This document shows, piece by piece, positions 47,826 through 59,913 of a stretch of 64,000 nt of DNA; position 1 is the stretch's first letter; each line of letters opens with the position of its first letter. The DNA lies in contig JACFMQ010000003.1 of assembly GCA_019455325.1 (NCBI GenBank), forward strand, positions 310,001 to 374,000. The letters run 5' to 3'. Origin of the DNA: Rhodocyclaceae bacterium. GTDB taxonomy: Bacteria; Pseudomonadota; Gammaproteobacteria; Burkholderiales; Rhodocyclaceae. Under the pieces are notes generated by a model that saw only the letters and a program-made list of their open reading frames with translations, was not told where the DNA came from and did not search any database. The position numbers were made by a program, and so were the translations under genes.

Positions 47826-47900
47826 TTTTTCCCGCTTGGCTGTTCTTGGCTTGGCTTCATGGCTTTCACCCGGACCGGGCAGAAAGTGGATGGGATGGGC

Positions 47901-48809
47901 TTATCCGGCGGCGTTCACCAGCAGCAGGTTCGGGCCGCTGCGGCCGTAGCCGGCCTCGTCGACGAGCAGGTCGAGGGCGAGCGTGGCGAGGTCGTCGGCG
48001 ACCGGGTCGATGCGCGGATCCTTCTCCTGATAGGCGATCTTCAGATAGCTCTTGCAGCCGTCGCAGGTCTCGGCGCGCACGCGGCCGTCGCTACCGTCGA
48101 TCTGGTGCAGCGCCAGGCCCTTGTCGCCGCCGCAGGCGGTGCAGGTGGCGCGCGGCACGTTCCATTCGGCGTTGCACAGCCCGCAGTGCAGGTAGCGCAG
48201 GTTGTTCACCGCCGGCGACAGGCGGACGAGGCTGGCCACCGGCAGGCTGCCGCAGCACGGGCAGACGCCCGGCGCGTCGAGCTTCTGCAACTGCGTCGCG
48301 TCGAGGCGCGCGGCCTGCGCGGTGAACACGACCTGCAGCGCGGCGGCGACGAGCGGCAGCTCGCCGGCCGCGGCCGGGTCGGGCTCGCCGTGCAGCAGGC
48401 CGTCGGCCAGCGCTTCCAGGCGGATGTCGTCGGCGTCGGCGAGCGCGGCGAGCAGCGGCACGCTGTTTTCCGGCGCGTGCGGCAGCAGCGCGGCGATCAA
48501 CTGGCGCAGCACCTCGCGCCAGACAGGCGGCCGCTCGGCGGCGGTGGCGTCGAGCGGCGGCATGCAATGGGCGCGCGCCCGTTCGAGCGCGGCGGCCGAC
48601 GGCAACGGCAGTTCGGGCAGCGACTGCAGCGCCTCGTGCTGGGCGCGCGTCAGGTGGCCGAGGAAGAGCAGCCAGTCGGCAAGCCGGTGTCCGGCAGCGA
48701 GCGCGGTAAAACGCTCGGCGCGTTCGGCGAAGACGGCGGCGGCCACCGGCAGCAGGATAGCGGGCGCCTCTTCGGTCGGCGGATTGAAATCGATCGGTTT
48801 GATGTCCAT
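47901..48809 (-). CDS. fdhE: Formate dehydrogenase accessory protein FdhE
   Basis: The product is 302 residues with the four CxxC rubredoxin-like pairs of FdhE: CPCCGSLP, CGLCNAEW, CTACGGDK and CDGCKSY. FdhE is needed for the maturation of respiratory formate dehydrogenases. The ATG at 48809 (MDIKPIDFNPP) lies 86 bases behind the fdnI stop. Upstream in-frame codons overlap fdnI and are discounted. Confidence 0.93.
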   Translation of the reverse strand: MDIKPIDFNPPTEEAPAILLPVAAAVFAERAERFTALAAGHRLADWLLFLGHLTRAQHEALQSLPELPLPSAAALERARAHCMPPLDATAAERPPVWREVLRQLIAALLPHAPENSVPLLAALADADDIRLEALADGLLHGEPDPAAAGELPLVAAALQVVFTAQAARLDATQLQKLDAPGVCPCCGSLPVASLVRLSPAVNNLRYLHCGLCNAEWNVPRATCTACGGDKGLALHQIDGSDGRVRAETCDGCKSYLKIAYQEKDPRIDPVADDLATLALDLLVDEAGYGRSGPNLLLVNAAG

Positions 48810-48895
48810 TGTCGGTATGAAAAAGGACCCGCGACGGAGTGTCGCCGCGGGTCGGGCCAAACGCAAGTCGAACTGCGGAGGGATGCGGTACGAAC

Positions 48896-49516
48896 CTACC
48901 GGCCGGTCATCTGCCGGTACCAGGCGCGATGGTGCTGCTTGGCCCAGGCGCGGGTGACCGTGCCGTACCACATGGCGCGGATCGTGCCCTTGGTCCAGAT
49001 CGCGGCATACACGTGCACCATGATCAGCGCGATCATGACCGCACCGGCGGCGGCGTGCACCACGGCGCCGATGCGCGCCAGCTCGATCGGCACGGCGAAC
49101 TGCGCGCGCCACATGAAGAGCCCGGAGACGGTCATCAGCACCATGCACACCGTCATGCCCCAGAACATCACCTTCTGGCCGCCGTTGTACTTGCCCTGGA
49201 TCGGCATGTTGTGGTCGTCGCCATCCACCATTTCCTTCACCCGCGACAGCCATTCGCGGTCGGCGTCCGTCATCCGGTTCAGCTTGTAAAAGCGCAGGAA
49301 CAGGAGGACGAAGAAGAAGGCCATGAAGACGCCGACGTAGGGATGCAGGATGCGCGCCCAGGTCGCCCCGCCGAAGAGCTGCGTCAGCGGGAAGAACGCC
49401 GGGTGGAAGAAGGCCAGGCCGGAGAGGGCGAGAAGGATGAACGAGATGCCGACCACCCAGTGGTTCGCCCGCTCGCCGGCGTTGTAGCGCTGCAGGTCTT
49501 TCGGATCGCGGATCAT
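48896..49516 (-). CDS. fdnI: Formate dehydrogenase cytochrome b subunit
   Basis: The product is 206 residues with four membrane helices and histidines for two b hemes (for example [49 protein letters not shown]). It takes electrons from the iron-sulfur subunit to quinone. The ATG at 49516 overlaps the stop of the beta-subunit gene by four bases. Confidence 0.93.
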   Translation of the reverse strand: MIRDPKDLQRYNAGERANHWVVGISFILLALSGLAFFHPAFFPLTQLFGGATWARILHPYVGVFMAFFFVLLFLRFYKLNRMTDADREWLSRVKEMVDGDDHNMPIQGKYNGGQKVMFWGMTVCMVLMTVSGLFMWRAQFAVPIELARIGAVVHAAAGAVMIALIMVHVYAAIWTKGTIRAMWYGTVTRAWAKQHHRAWYRQMTGR

Positions 49517-50412
49517 TTCGTATCCTCCGTTTCGGCTTCCTTCTCGACTTCCTCCTCGATCTCCTTCGAGACCTCGTTCGGACCCTTCATCACGTAGTGG
49601 AACAGGCTGCCGAGCGCGACGCCGGCCAGCGCCAGCGTGGCGAGCGGCTTCGCCGCCCCCTTCCACAGCGCGACCAGCGGGCTGATGCTCGGGTTGACCG
49701 GCAGGCCGCTGTAGAGATCCGGCCGGTCGGCGTGGTGCAGCACGTACATCACGTGCGTGCCGCCGACGCCCGGCGGATCGTACAGGCCGGCCTTGTCGTA
49801 GCCGCGCTCCTTCAGATCGGCGATGCGCTTCTCGGCATAGTCCTTCATGTCCTCCTTGCTGCCGAAGTGGATGGCGCCGGTCGGACAGGCCTTGGCGCAG
49901 GCCGGCGCCTGGTTGACCGCCACCCGGTCGGAGCACAGCGTGCACTTGTAGGCCTTGCCGTCCTTCTTCGAGATGCGCGGGACGTTGAACGGACAGCCGG
50001 TGATGCAGTAGCCGCAGCCGATGCAGTTCTCCTGGTGGAAATCGACGATGCCGTTGGCGTACTGGATGATGGCGCCGGGCGACGGACAAGCCTTGAGACA
50101 GCCGGGGTCGGTGCAGTGCATGCAGCCGTCCTTGCGGATCAGCCATTCCAGCTTGCCGTCCTGCTCGACCTCGGCGTAGCGCATCACCGTCCACGAGTTC
50201 TCGGTGAGGTCCGCCGGGTTGTCGTAGACGCCGACGCAGTGGCCGACCTCGTCGCGCACGTCGTTCCACTCCATGCACGCCACCTGGCAGGCCTTGCAGC
50301 CGATGCAGGCGGAAACGTCGATCAGCTTGGCCACCTCAATCGTGTGCCGGGCCTGCGGCGCCGCCGTCGTCGTCGCGGAGCGCTGCCTGATGTCTAGCGA
50401 TTGCAATGCCAT
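49513..50412 (-). CDS. fdnH: Formate dehydrogenase iron-sulfur beta subunit
   Basis: The product is 299 residues. Four [4Fe-4S] cysteine groups are visible: [31 protein letters not shown] and CTLCSDR with CAKACP. A single C-terminal membrane helix ([18 protein letters not shown]) anchors it, as in E. coli FdnH/FdoH. It carries electrons from the catalytic subunit across to the cytochrome. Confidence 0.95.
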   Translation of the reverse strand: MALQSLDIRQRSATTTAAPQARHTIEVAKLIDVSACIGCKACQVACMEWNDVRDEVGHCVGVYDNPADLTENSWTVMRYAEVEQDGKLEWLIRKDGCMHCTDPGCLKACPSPGAIIQYANGIVDFHQENCIGCGYCITGCPFNVPRISKKDGKAYKCTLCSDRVAVNQAPACAKACPTGAIHFGSKEDMKDYAEKRIADLKERGYDKAGLYDPPGVGGTHVMYVLHHADRPDLYSGLPVNPSISPLVALWKGAAKPLATLALAGVALGSLFHYVMKGPNEVSKEIEEEVEKEAETEDTK

Positions 50413-50424
50413 GTCAGCTCTCCT

Positions 50425-53400
50425 TTAGATTTTCTCGACGTTGACCAGGAACGCCTTGAACTCCGGCGTCTGCACGTTGGCATCGCCGACGAACGGCGTC
50501 AGCGTGTTGGTGATGAAGCCGGGCTTGGTCGCGCCCTTGAAGCCGTAGTGGATCGGGATGCCGACGGTGTGCACCTTCTTCCCGTCGACGTCGAGCGCCT
50601 TGATGCGCTTGGTGACCACCGCCACGGCCTTGATGTAGCCGCGGTTCGAGCGCACCTTGACGCGGTCGCCGGCCTTGATCCCCTTCTCCGCCGCCAGTTC
50701 CTCGCCGATCTCCACGAACTGTTCCGGCTGCATGATCGCGTTGATCTGCGACTGCTTGGTCCAGTAGTGGAAGTGCTCGACGAGGCGGTAGGTGGTGGCC
50801 ACGTACGGGAAATCCTTGGCCGTACCGAAGGCTTCCATGTCGCCCTTGTACACCCGCGCCGCGGGGTTGGCCCGCGCCTTCGGGTTGTCCGGGTGCAGCG
50901 GGTTGCGGTCGAGCGGCGACTCGAAGGGCTCGTAGTGCTCGGGCAGCGGGCCTTCGGCCATCAGCTCGCGGCTGAACAGGCGGCCGACGCCTTCCGGGTT
51001 CATGATGAACGGCATCACGTTCTGCTCCGGCGCGGCGTCCGGGCGCATGTCCGGAACGTCGTTGCCGCTCCAGGCAGCGCCCGTCCAGCGCAGCACGCTC
51101 CGCTTTGCGTCCCAGGGCTTGCCCGACGGGTCGCAGGAGGCGCGGTTGTACAGGATGCGCCGGTTCGCCGGCCAGGCGAAGCCCCAGTTGAGCGTCTGGC
51201 CGAGGCCGGACGGGTCACTGTTGTCGCGCCGGGCCGTATTGTTGCCGGCCGGCGACCAGGAGCCGCAGTAGATCCAGTTGCCGCAACTGGTCGAACCGTC
51301 GTCGCGCAGCAGGGCGAAGGCGGGCATCTGGTCGCCGGCCTTGACGAGCACGCGGGTCGGGTCCTTCGGGTCGGTGACGTCGGCCAGCGCCTTGCCGTTG
51401 ATCTCGCGCAGCAGCTCCTCGGGCGAGGGCCTGGCGGGCTGCGTGTAGGCCCAGGTCAGGTTCATGATCGGCTCGGGCAGCGCGCCGCCTTCCTTGGCGT
51501 ACATCTCCTTCAGCCGGAGGAAGAGCGCGGCCAGGATGTCGGTGTCGTCGCGCGACTCGCCCGGGCCTTCGACCGCCTTCCAGCGCCACTGCACGACGCG
51601 GCCGGAGTTGGTGAAGGTGCCGGCGTGTTCGGCGAAGAGATTGGCCGGCAGGCGGAAGACCTCGGTCGCGATCTGCGCCGGGTCGACCTCGTTGAACTCG
51701 CCGTGCGGCTTCCAGAACTCCGAGGTGTCGGTGGCCAGCGGGTCGATCACGACCAGGTACTTCAGCTTGGCCAGCGCGTCGCCGACCTTCTTCTTGTTCG
51801 GCACCGAAGCCAGCGGGTTGAAGCCCTGGCAGGCGAAGCCGTTGATCTTCCCCTCGTACATCGCGTGGAAGATCGACAGCACGTCCGAGGCGCCGCCGAG
51901 CTTCGGCAGCCAGTCGTAGGCGAAGTCGTTGTCCTTCGTCGCGGCGTTCCCGTACCAGGACTTGCACAGGCTGACGAACCACTTCGGGAAGTTCTGCGGG
52001 AAGTTCATCTGGCCCGGCCGCAGCGCCTTCGGCGTGCGCTTGCCGAGGTAGGTGGCGAGGTCCGGATCGGCGTCGGTCGGCGCCGACAGGTAGCCCGGCA
52101 GCACCTGCGCGTACAGGCACATGTCGGTGATGCCCTGGACGTTGGCGTGCCCGCGCAGCGCGTTGATGCCGCCGCCGGCCATGCCCATGTTGCCGAGCAG
52201 GAGCTGGACGATCGCCATGCAGCGGATGTTCTGCGAACCGACCGAGTGCTCGGTCAGCCCGAGCGCGTACAGGTAGCTCATCGTCCTGTCCGGCGCCGCG
52301 GTGCTGGCGATGTACTCGCAGACCTTGAGGAAGGCGTCCTTCGGCGTGCCGCAGATCTTCTCGACGGTCTCGGGCGTGTAGCGCGAGTAGTGCTTCTTCA
52401 TCAACTGGAAGACGCAGTTCGGACTCTGCAGCGTCTCGTCCACGCGGGCGAAGCCGTTCTCGTCGAGCTGGTACTTCCAGGTGTCCTTGGCGTAGCTGCG
52501 CTTCGCCTCGTCATAGCCGGAGAAGAGGCCGTCCTCGAACCTGAAGCCCTCATCGACCAGGAAGGACGCGTTGGTGTACGCCTTCACGTAGTCGTGATGG
52601 ATCTTGTCGTTGGCCAGCAGATAGTTGATGACGCCGCCGAAGAAGGCGATGTCGGAACCGGCGCGCACCGGCGCGTAGAAATCAGCGACCGCCGCCGTGC
52701 GGTTGAAGCGCGGGTCGACGACGACCAGCTTCGCCTTGCGCGTCTTCTTCGCCTCGATCACCCACTTGAAACCGCAGGGATGCGCCTCGGCGGGATTGCC
52801 GCCCATGACGAAGACGACGTCGGCGTTCTTGATGTCCACCCAGTGGTTGGTCATCGAACCACGCCCGAAACTCGGAGCCAGACTGGCCACCGTGGGAGCG
52901 TGTCAGATGCGGGCCTGGGTATCGAGCTGCGTTACACCAAGTGCGCGGAGCGTCTTGACGGTCAGATAGCCGGCTTCATTGGAGGCCGCGGACGAGGCCA
53001 GGAAACCGAAGGTCGGCCAGCGGTTGACGGTGACGCCGGCGGCGTTCTTCGTCATGAAGTTCGCGTCGCGGTCCGCCTTCATGTGCTTGGCGATGCGCTC
53101 GATCGCGTCGTCCCAGGAGATGCGCTTCCATTCGCTGGAACCGGCTTCGCGCACTTCCGGCCACTTCAGGCGGTTGGCGCTCTGCACCATGTCGCGCAGG
53201 CCGGCGCCCTTCGGGCACAGCGTGCCGCGGTTCACCGGATTGTCCGGGTCGCCTTCGATGTGAATGATCGTGCCCTGCGAGTTCTTCGCCTTGTCGCCGG
53301 TCGAGTAGATGAGGACACCGCACGACACCGAGCAGTACGGACAGATGTTCCGCGTCTCGGTGGCGCGCGCGAGCTTGAACGCCCGCACTTCCGCGAGGGC

Positions 53401-53490
53401 TGCGGTCGGCGAGAAGCCCATCGCGGCGATGGACGACCCCCCCAGCCCGGCGGAGCAGATCTTGAAGAACTGCCGCCTGTTCATTTGCAT
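50425..53490 (-). CDS. fdnG: Selenocysteine formate dehydrogenase catalytic subunit
   Basis: The product is 1021 residues when the TGA at 52905-52903 is read as selenocysteine (residue 196), in the context QARI-U-HAPTVASLAPSFG, the same position as in E. coli FdnG/FdoG. A twin-arginine signal (NRRQFFKICSAGLGG) sends it to the periplasm. A [4Fe-4S] site follows (CPYCSVSCGVLIY…LCPKG), then the bis-MGD molybdenum domains. It oxidises formate to CO2. A gene caller would split it in two at the TGA. selA, selB, tRNA-Sec and fdhE follow on the same strand. Confidence 0.96.
52860..52905 (-). other. SECIS region of fdnG
   Basis: Directly after the UGA the mRNA can fold a bacterial-type SECIS hairpin, with a possible apical stem GCC-AGTCT-GGC at about 52885-52875 holding the expected GUCU-like loop. 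SelB would bind here. The fold was judged by eye only. Confidence 0.6.
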
Positions 53491-53551
53491 GGTTTCCCTC
53501 CTAGGTTATCGATGGCAGATGGCTCTGAAGGCGACTGCCATTGAAGAGTGG

Positions 53552-53569
53552 TTGCATCTTTCGTGCCAA
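53552..53569 (-). promoter_or_regulatory. Sigma-54 promoter of the formate dehydrogenase operon
   Basis: On the minus strand TTTGGCAC-GAAAG-ATGCA has the GG and GC ten bases apart and a full -24 match. It lies about 60 bp upstream of the fdnG start, with the two GGGAC dyads 65-125 bp further up. Confidence 0.75.
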
Positions 53570-53632
53570 ATGAAAAAACCATTTCGATTCAATGGGATTG
53601 CTTTTCCAGCCGAGATTCCGCGCCTTGAAAAC

Positions 53633-53678
53633 GGGACGATTTGTCCCACGCAATATGCTGAGTGGGACATTTTGTCCA
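53633..53678. promoter_or_regulatory. Two GGGAC-N5-GTCCC dyads
   Basis: GGGAC-GATTT-GTCCC lies at 53633-53647 and GGGAC-ATTTT-GTCCA at 53664-53678, 31 bp or three helical turns apart. They lie behind the fdn sigma-54 promoter at a distance usual for enhancer-binding proteins. The protein that binds them is not known to me. Confidence 0.6.
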
Positions 53679-53712
53679 TGCCTGAACGACAGAACGGACC
53701 ACGCGCCGGAAT

Positions 53713-53726
53713 TTGATCTACAGCAA
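53713..53726 (+). promoter_or_regulatory. FNR/Dnr-like box upstream of nirS
   Basis: TTGAT-CTAC-AGCAA differs from the TTGAT-N4-ATCAA consensus in one base. It is about 120 bp upstream of the nirS ATG, as expected for an anaerobic or NO-responsive activator. Confidence 0.55.
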
Positions 53727-53780
53727 AACCCGGTGCGATTCCCCGTCCATCAATCACAACATGATGTCACGTAGTGATAG

Positions 53781-55586
<1,806 letters not shown>

Positions 55587-55596
55587 TCCGCTTGTC

Positions 55597-55627
55597 GCCG
55601 CCGGCGCGCCTGGACCGCGCCGGCGGC
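55597..55627 (+). terminator. Strong hairpin after nirS
   Basis: Perfect 12-base arms GCCGCCGGCGCG / CGCGCCGGCGGC enclose a seven-base loop, ten bases after the nirS stop. There is no T-run, so termination strength is uncertain. Confidence 0.6.
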
Positions 55628-55779
55628 ACCTCACTACGGTGCACTCACCGGAATGGTGCATCGCCGTCGGCCCTTTCATGCTGCAACGCACCACGAGAGA
55701 ATTCTCACGGCCCCGCACGAATTCGCCACCCTGCCCCTAATGCGTTGATCTTTCGCGATTTTGGACGGACGCCGTAGCA

Positions 55780-55796
55780 TTGGTATGTGTCTTGCG
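55780..55796 (+). promoter_or_regulatory. Sigma-54-like promoter of the second chemoreceptor gene
   Basis: TTGGTAT-GTGTC-TTGCG has GG and GC ten bases apart; the -24 element differs from TGGCAC in two bases. It is about 40 bp upstream of the ATG at 55834. Upstream, two GGTGCA repeats (near 55637 and 55654) might be binding sites. Confidence 0.5.
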
Positions 55797-55833
55797 TTCC
55801 CTGTCGGACAAAAACCAATTCAGGGAGAACGCG

Positions 55834-57975
55834 ATGTTGAAGAGCCGGACGATGGCGCTGTCAGCCGCCGAACGAGCCTGGCTGCCGTGGCCGGGCAAGG
55901 CCGGAAAACTGGCGATGCGCTGGGCGACCTACCTCAACCGCGGCCGCTATGCAGTCATCGAACAATCCTTCGAAGACTTCGCCGCGACCCGCGTCAAGCT
56001 GCTGCAATCCTGGGCCGAGCACGTCTGGAGCGTGCTCGACCTGCTCGCCGCCGAAGTCGAGGCAGGCTACCCGGCGCTGCCGCATCAATCGCTGGCGGCG
56101 CGCCGCGCACTGCTGCGCGACGCCTCCGAAATCTTCGTCGTCGGCACCGACGGAAAGGTGCAGGCGTCGACTGCCGCCCCCGGCGGCGCCGCCGACCTCG
56201 ACCGGCGGGCGCTCGCCACCGGGCTGCGTGAACGCTTCCTGCACGGGCCCTATGTCGATCCGGCAACGGTGGCGCTGCCGGCGAGCAGCTCGCGCTTCCA
56301 CGATGCGGTGACGCTGATGTTCTACCGGCCGCTTCGCGTCGCCGGCGAGGTGGTCGGCGCGCTGTGCGCGCGCATCCCCAACGACGTCATCGGCGACCTG
56401 ATCCAGCGCGAGGCCGGGCACATCTTCCACGAATCCGGCGACAACTACCTGTTCATGGTCGAGTCACACTTCGACCCGGCGATCGCGCCGGGCACCGCGC
56501 TCTCGCGCTCGCGCTTCGAGGACGCCACCTTCTCGCACGGCGACAACCTCAAGCAGGGCGTGCGCACCGGCTACGGCGTGGTCAGGATTCAGCAGCACAC
56601 CGAATTCGAGATCGTCTTCAACGACCCGGCGACCCGCCGGCTCCATCCCGGCGTGCGCGAGACGATTCGCAACGGCGAGAACCTGTTCGTCACCTACCCC
56701 GGCTACGCCGACTATCGCCACATTCCGGTGATCGGCAAGGGCGTCACCTTCAGCCTGCCCGGCTCGCCCGACCGCTGGGGGATGATGTGCGAGGCCGACC
56801 TCGAAGAGGTGTACCGCTACCGCAGCATCGGCTATCGCCTGACCCGCCTCTACGCGGCCATCGTGCTCGGCGCCGGCGTCGCCGCCTTCGGCCTCGACCG
56901 CATGCTGGCGCTGCCGTCCTGGCTGGCGGCGGTACTGCAACTGGCGCTGACCGTCGCCGGCGGCCTGCTCTTCCATCGCTTCGGCGTGCGGCCGCTGGTG
57001 CTGCGCCTGCGCCGCACGGCGGCGGTGCTGCGCACCATTGCCGAAGGCGGCGGCGACCTGACGCAGCGCCTGCCCGAGGCCGGCGGCGGCGTCGACGAGG
57101 TGTACGTGATCTCGCGCTGGCTGAACAGCACCGTCGACAGCCTCGAACAGATCATCCGCCGCGTCATCGACACCAGCGCCGACATCGACCGGGCCAACGG
57201 CGCCTTGCAGGAAACCAGCCGGAAGAGCAGAGCCGCTTCCGCGCACATGGACGACACGCTGCAACAGACGCTCGGCTCGATCCGCAGCCAGGTCGGCGAG
57301 ATCGACGCGGCGGCGGTCGACGTCGAGGCCATGCGCCAGGCGGTGCAGGCGGCGAGCGCCGCGGCACGCGAGCAGTTCGCGATGCTCGAAGCGCGCAGCG
57401 CCGGCATCCGCGGCTCGGTCGTCAGCGCCACCGAGGCGATCCGCGAGCTGCACCGGCGCAGCGCCGAGATCGGCAGCATCGTCACGGTGATCAACGAGAT
57501 CGCCGCGCAGACCAACCTGCTGGCACTGAACGCGGCGATCGAGGCGGCGCGCGCCGGCGAGGCCGGGCGCGGCTTCGCGGTCGTCGCCGACGAGGTCAGG
57601 AAGCTGGCCGACCGCACCGCCAAGTCGACGCTCGAAATCGAGAGCATGATCGGTACCGTGCAGAGCCACGCCGAAGCGGCGGTGACGACGATGGACGGAG
57701 GCATGGGCAGCCTCGAAGAGGGGCTGCGGCTGGCCGCCGAAGCCGGCAGCGAGAAGCGCGAGATCCAGGACATCCAGCGGCGCCTGTTCGCCACCATCGA
57801 CCAGCTCGCCGCCGCCACGCACGCCAACGGCGAGCGCGTCGAGCGGATGGCGGCGTCCGCCGGGCAGGTCGGCGGCGCCGTCGCCAAGGCCGGTCAGAGC
57901 GCGGAGATGATCGGCGCCGCGGTCAAGGCGCTGCACCGCATGATGGGCCAGTTCAAGGTCGGCACGGCAGCCTGA
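55834..57975 (+). CDS. Methyl-accepting chemotaxis protein with large N-terminal sensor
   Basis: The product is 713 residues. About 340 residues of sensor domain precede two close membrane helices (about 348-390), with no classic N-terminal membrane helix, so the sensor may be cytoplasmic. A HAMP-like region and the signalling coiled coil follow, with the tip [23 protein letters not shown]. The sensor has a Cache/PAS-like stretch ([18 protein letters not shown]). CAGGGAGAA precedes the ATG. It lies next to nirS and has a sigma-54-like promoter, so its signal may be linked to anaerobic respiration (inference). Confidence 0.85.
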   Translation: MLKSRTMALSAAERAWLPWPGKAGKLAMRWATYLNRGRYAVIEQSFEDFAATRVKLLQSWAEHVWSVLDLLAAEVEAGYPALPHQSLAARRALLRDASEIFVVGTDGKVQASTAAPGGAADLDRRALATGLRERFLHGPYVDPATVALPASSSRFHDAVTLMFYRPLRVAGEVVGALCARIPNDVIGDLIQREAGHIFHESGDNYLFMVESHFDPAIAPGTALSRSRFEDATFSHGDNLKQGVRTGYGVVRIQQHTEFEIVFNDPATRRLHPGVRETIRNGENLFVTYPGYADYRHIPVIGKGVTFSLPGSPDRWGMMCEADLEEVYRYRSIGYRLTRLYAAIVLGAGVAAFGLDRMLALPSWLAAVLQLALTVAGGLLFHRFGVRPLVLRLRRTAAVLRTIAEGGGDLTQRLPEAGGGVDEVYVISRWLNSTVDSLEQIIRRVIDTSADIDRANGALQETSRKSRAASAHMDDTLQQTLGSIRSQVGEIDAAAVDVEAMRQAVQAASAAAREQFAMLEARSAGIRGSVVSATEAIRELHRRSAEIGSIVTVINEIAAQTNLLALNAAIEAARAGEAGRGFAVVADEVRKLADRTAKSTLEIESMIGTVQSHAEAAVTTMDGGMGSLEEGLRLAAEAGSEKREIQDIQRRLFATIDQLAAATHANGERVERMAASAGQVGGAVAKAGQSAEMIGAAVKALHRMMGQFKVGTAA

Positions 57976-57984
57976 GCGCCGACC

Positions 57985-59187
57985 TCAGGCAGGCAGGAAG
58001 CGGCGCAGCAGTTCGTTGAGGAAGCGCTGGCCGCGCGCCGTCGGCGCGATGCGCTGCGGCGAGCGTTCGATCAGGCCGTCCGCCTCGGCCCGGCGCAGTT
58101 CGCCGTCGATGGCGAACAGCGGCAGCGTCGTGCGCGCCTCGAAGAGCGCCGGATCGAAGCCGTCGACGAGACGCAGCGCATTCATCATGAACTCGAACGG
58201 CAGGTCGTCGGCGGCGACCGCGGACTCCTCGTGCACCGGCTGTCCGGCGGCGACCTGCTTCAAATATTGCGCCGGCTGCTTCCAGCGCATCTGGCGCAGC
58301 ACGCGGTCGTGCAGCGTCAGCTTGCCGTGCGCGCCGGCGCCGATGCCGAGGTAGTCGCCGAACAGCCAGTAGTTGAGGTTGTGCTGACACTCGCAGCCGG
58401 GCCGGGCGAAGGCCGAGGTCTCGTAGTGCCGGTAGCCGGCCGCCGCCAGCCGCGCCTCGATCGCCTCCTGCATGTCGGCGCAGGCATCCATCTCAGGCAG
58501 CACCGGCGGCTCGGCGGCGAAGCGCGTGTTCGGCTCCAGCGTCAACTGGTAGCACGAGAGATGCGGCGGCGCAAAGGCGAGCGCCGCGTCGAGGTCGGCG
58601 AGCGCCTCGGCGAGCGTCTGCGCCGGCAGGCCGTACATCAGGTCGAGGTTGAAGCGCTCGAAGTGCCGGGCGGCGAGCTCGATCGCGCGCCGCGCCTCGA
58701 AGCCGTCGTGGATGCGGCCGAGCACGCGCAGATGCCGGTCGTCGAAGCTCTGCACGCCGAGCGACAGCCGGTTCACGCCGGCCGCGCGGTAGGCGGCGAA
58801 GCGCGCCGCCTCGGCGGTGCCGGGGTTGGCTTCGAGCGTGATCTCGGCGTCCGGCACGAGCTGCAGGCGCGTGCGCACCGCCGTCAGCAGCGCGTCGACG
58901 GCCTCGCCGGAAAGCAGGCTGGGCGTGCCGCCGCCGATGAAGATCGAGACCACGCGCCGGCCCCAGACCAGCGGCAGCGCCGATTCGAGGTCGGCGACAA
59001 GCGCCGCGACGTATTCCTCTTCGGGAATCGCCGCGCGCGCCTCGTGCGAGTTGAAGTCGCAGTACGGGCACTTCTGCACGCACCAGGGCACGTGCACGTA
59101 GAGCGAGAGCGGCGGCTGCGAGCGGAATTCGAGCGCGCCGGCCGGCGCTCGGCGGCCGGCCTCGGCGATGGGGATGATGCGGGCCAT
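57985..59187 (-). CDS. hemW: Radical SAM heme chaperone HemW
   Basis: The product is 400 residues. The radical-SAM cysteines are in HVPWCVQKCPYCDF, followed by the GGGTPSLL and LDLMYGLPAQT motifs and the C-terminal HemW domain (CQHNLNYWLFGDYLGIGAGAHG). The pattern CxxxCxxC plus a further Cys matches HemW rather than coproporphyrinogen oxidase HemN. It is usually found behind rph and rdgB. Here about 1.4 kb of foreign-looking DNA separates it from rdgB. Confidence 0.9.
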   Translation of the reverse strand: MARIIPIAEAGRRAPAGALEFRSQPPLSLYVHVPWCVQKCPYCDFNSHEARAAIPEEEYVAALVADLESALPLVWGRRVVSIFIGGGTPSLLSGEAVDALLTAVRTRLQLVPDAEITLEANPGTAEAARFAAYRAAGVNRLSLGVQSFDDRHLRVLGRIHDGFEARRAIELAARHFERFNLDLMYGLPAQTLAEALADLDAALAFAPPHLSCYQLTLEPNTRFAAEPPVLPEMDACADMQEAIEARLAAAGYRHYETSAFARPGCECQHNLNYWLFGDYLGIGAGAHGKLTLHDRVLRQMRWKQPAQYLKQVAAGQPVHEESAVAADDLPFEFMMNALRLVDGFDPALFEARTTLPLFAIDGELRRAEADGLIERSPQRIAPTARGQRFLNELLRRFLPA

Positions 59188-59395
59188 GGGATGTGCTGGA
59201 AGGTATTTCCGAACCGGAGGAAAGTGGTGTTCAGGCCGCCAGCGTAGCGCCGGTCGGCTTCTGCCTGCTTGTCCGGTGCGATTTTACAGGTGCCGCCGGT
59301 GCGGCGCGCAGCATTGAAACACAGGCAAGGCAGCAGGGCTTCGATCGATGACCGGCAATGCCTCACGATTCATACAGCACGGCGGGCTTCGGCCA

Positions 59396-59725
59396 TCAAA
59401 GCTGCGCCAGGAATGCGCCGACCCTTTCCCTGCGCTGCCTGACCGGGATGGCGTACAGGGCCAGCAGAAGTCTGGCCACGTCCTCATCCTCGCAATAAAA
59501 GTAAGGCAAGGGAACCTGCAAGGCGGCAGCCAGCAATTTGACGGTGCTCAACGGGGGTTCGTGTACGCCATGTTCGTATCGGCTGATGCGGGTGCGGGCG
59601 CAGGATTCATCCAGACCAATGGCCACCCCGACCTTTTCCTGAGCAAGACCCAAGGCCTCGCGGCGCTCGCGTATGCGGTGACCGATGATTGGGGCATGTT
59701 GGCGATGGATTTGCCTGCTCGACAT
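59396..59725 (-). CDS. XRE-family transcriptional regulator
   Basis: The product is 109 residues. A Cro/CI-type HTH lies at about 14-72 (RIRERREALGLAQEKVGVAIG, then RISRYEHGVHEPPLSTVKLLAAAL). The C-terminal part is short and helical. The DNA has lower GC than its neighbours. It diverges from a lipoprotein gene across 188 bases (59726-59913), in which I see no gene; that spacer probably holds both promoters. Confidence 0.85.
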   Translation of the reverse strand: MSSRQIHRQHAPIIGHRIRERREALGLAQEKVGVAIGLDESCARTRISRYEHGVHEPPLSTVKLLAAALQVPLPYFYCEDEDVARLLLALYAIPVRQRRERVGAFLAQL

Positions 59726-59913
59726 GACACGAGCTTCGTAACACGCGCCAAGCTTGTCGTTACGAATTACGTAGCATCAGACAGGTGCTTGCGAAGCATC
59801 CTTTCCCAGGCGACCGAAGGTCGGGTGGAGGCATTCAACGCGACAGGGAAAGCCTATGGGCGCGCGGACGGAATTGTTCGGCCTTTGAAACGATGCTTAC
59901 CTGAGGGAATCAC

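Larger units (their letters stand above)
47151..47885. repeat. Perfect 28-bp direct repeats bracketing the MazEF-type module
   Basis: The sequence starting CATGGCTTTCACCC and ending CCGGGCAGAAA is present at 47151-47178 and again at 47858-47885. The bases on both outer and inner sides differ. The left copy carries the selA start codon and ribosome-site region. The 707-bp unit between contains only the two plus-strand toxin-antitoxin genes. The duplication must have arisen with the insertion. Confidence 0.93.

Noticed and set aside
47151-47885. 28-bp repeats as attachment sites of an integrative element
   Set aside because: No integrase or transposase lies in the 707-bp unit and the repeat covers a protein-coding start rather than a tRNA end. 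A recombination scar is more likely.
52903-52905. TGA as a frameshift or nonsense mutation in fdnG
   Set aside because: The context is that of the selenocysteine codon in E. coli FdnG/FdoG, a hairpin follows, and selA, selB and tRNA-Sec are next to it.
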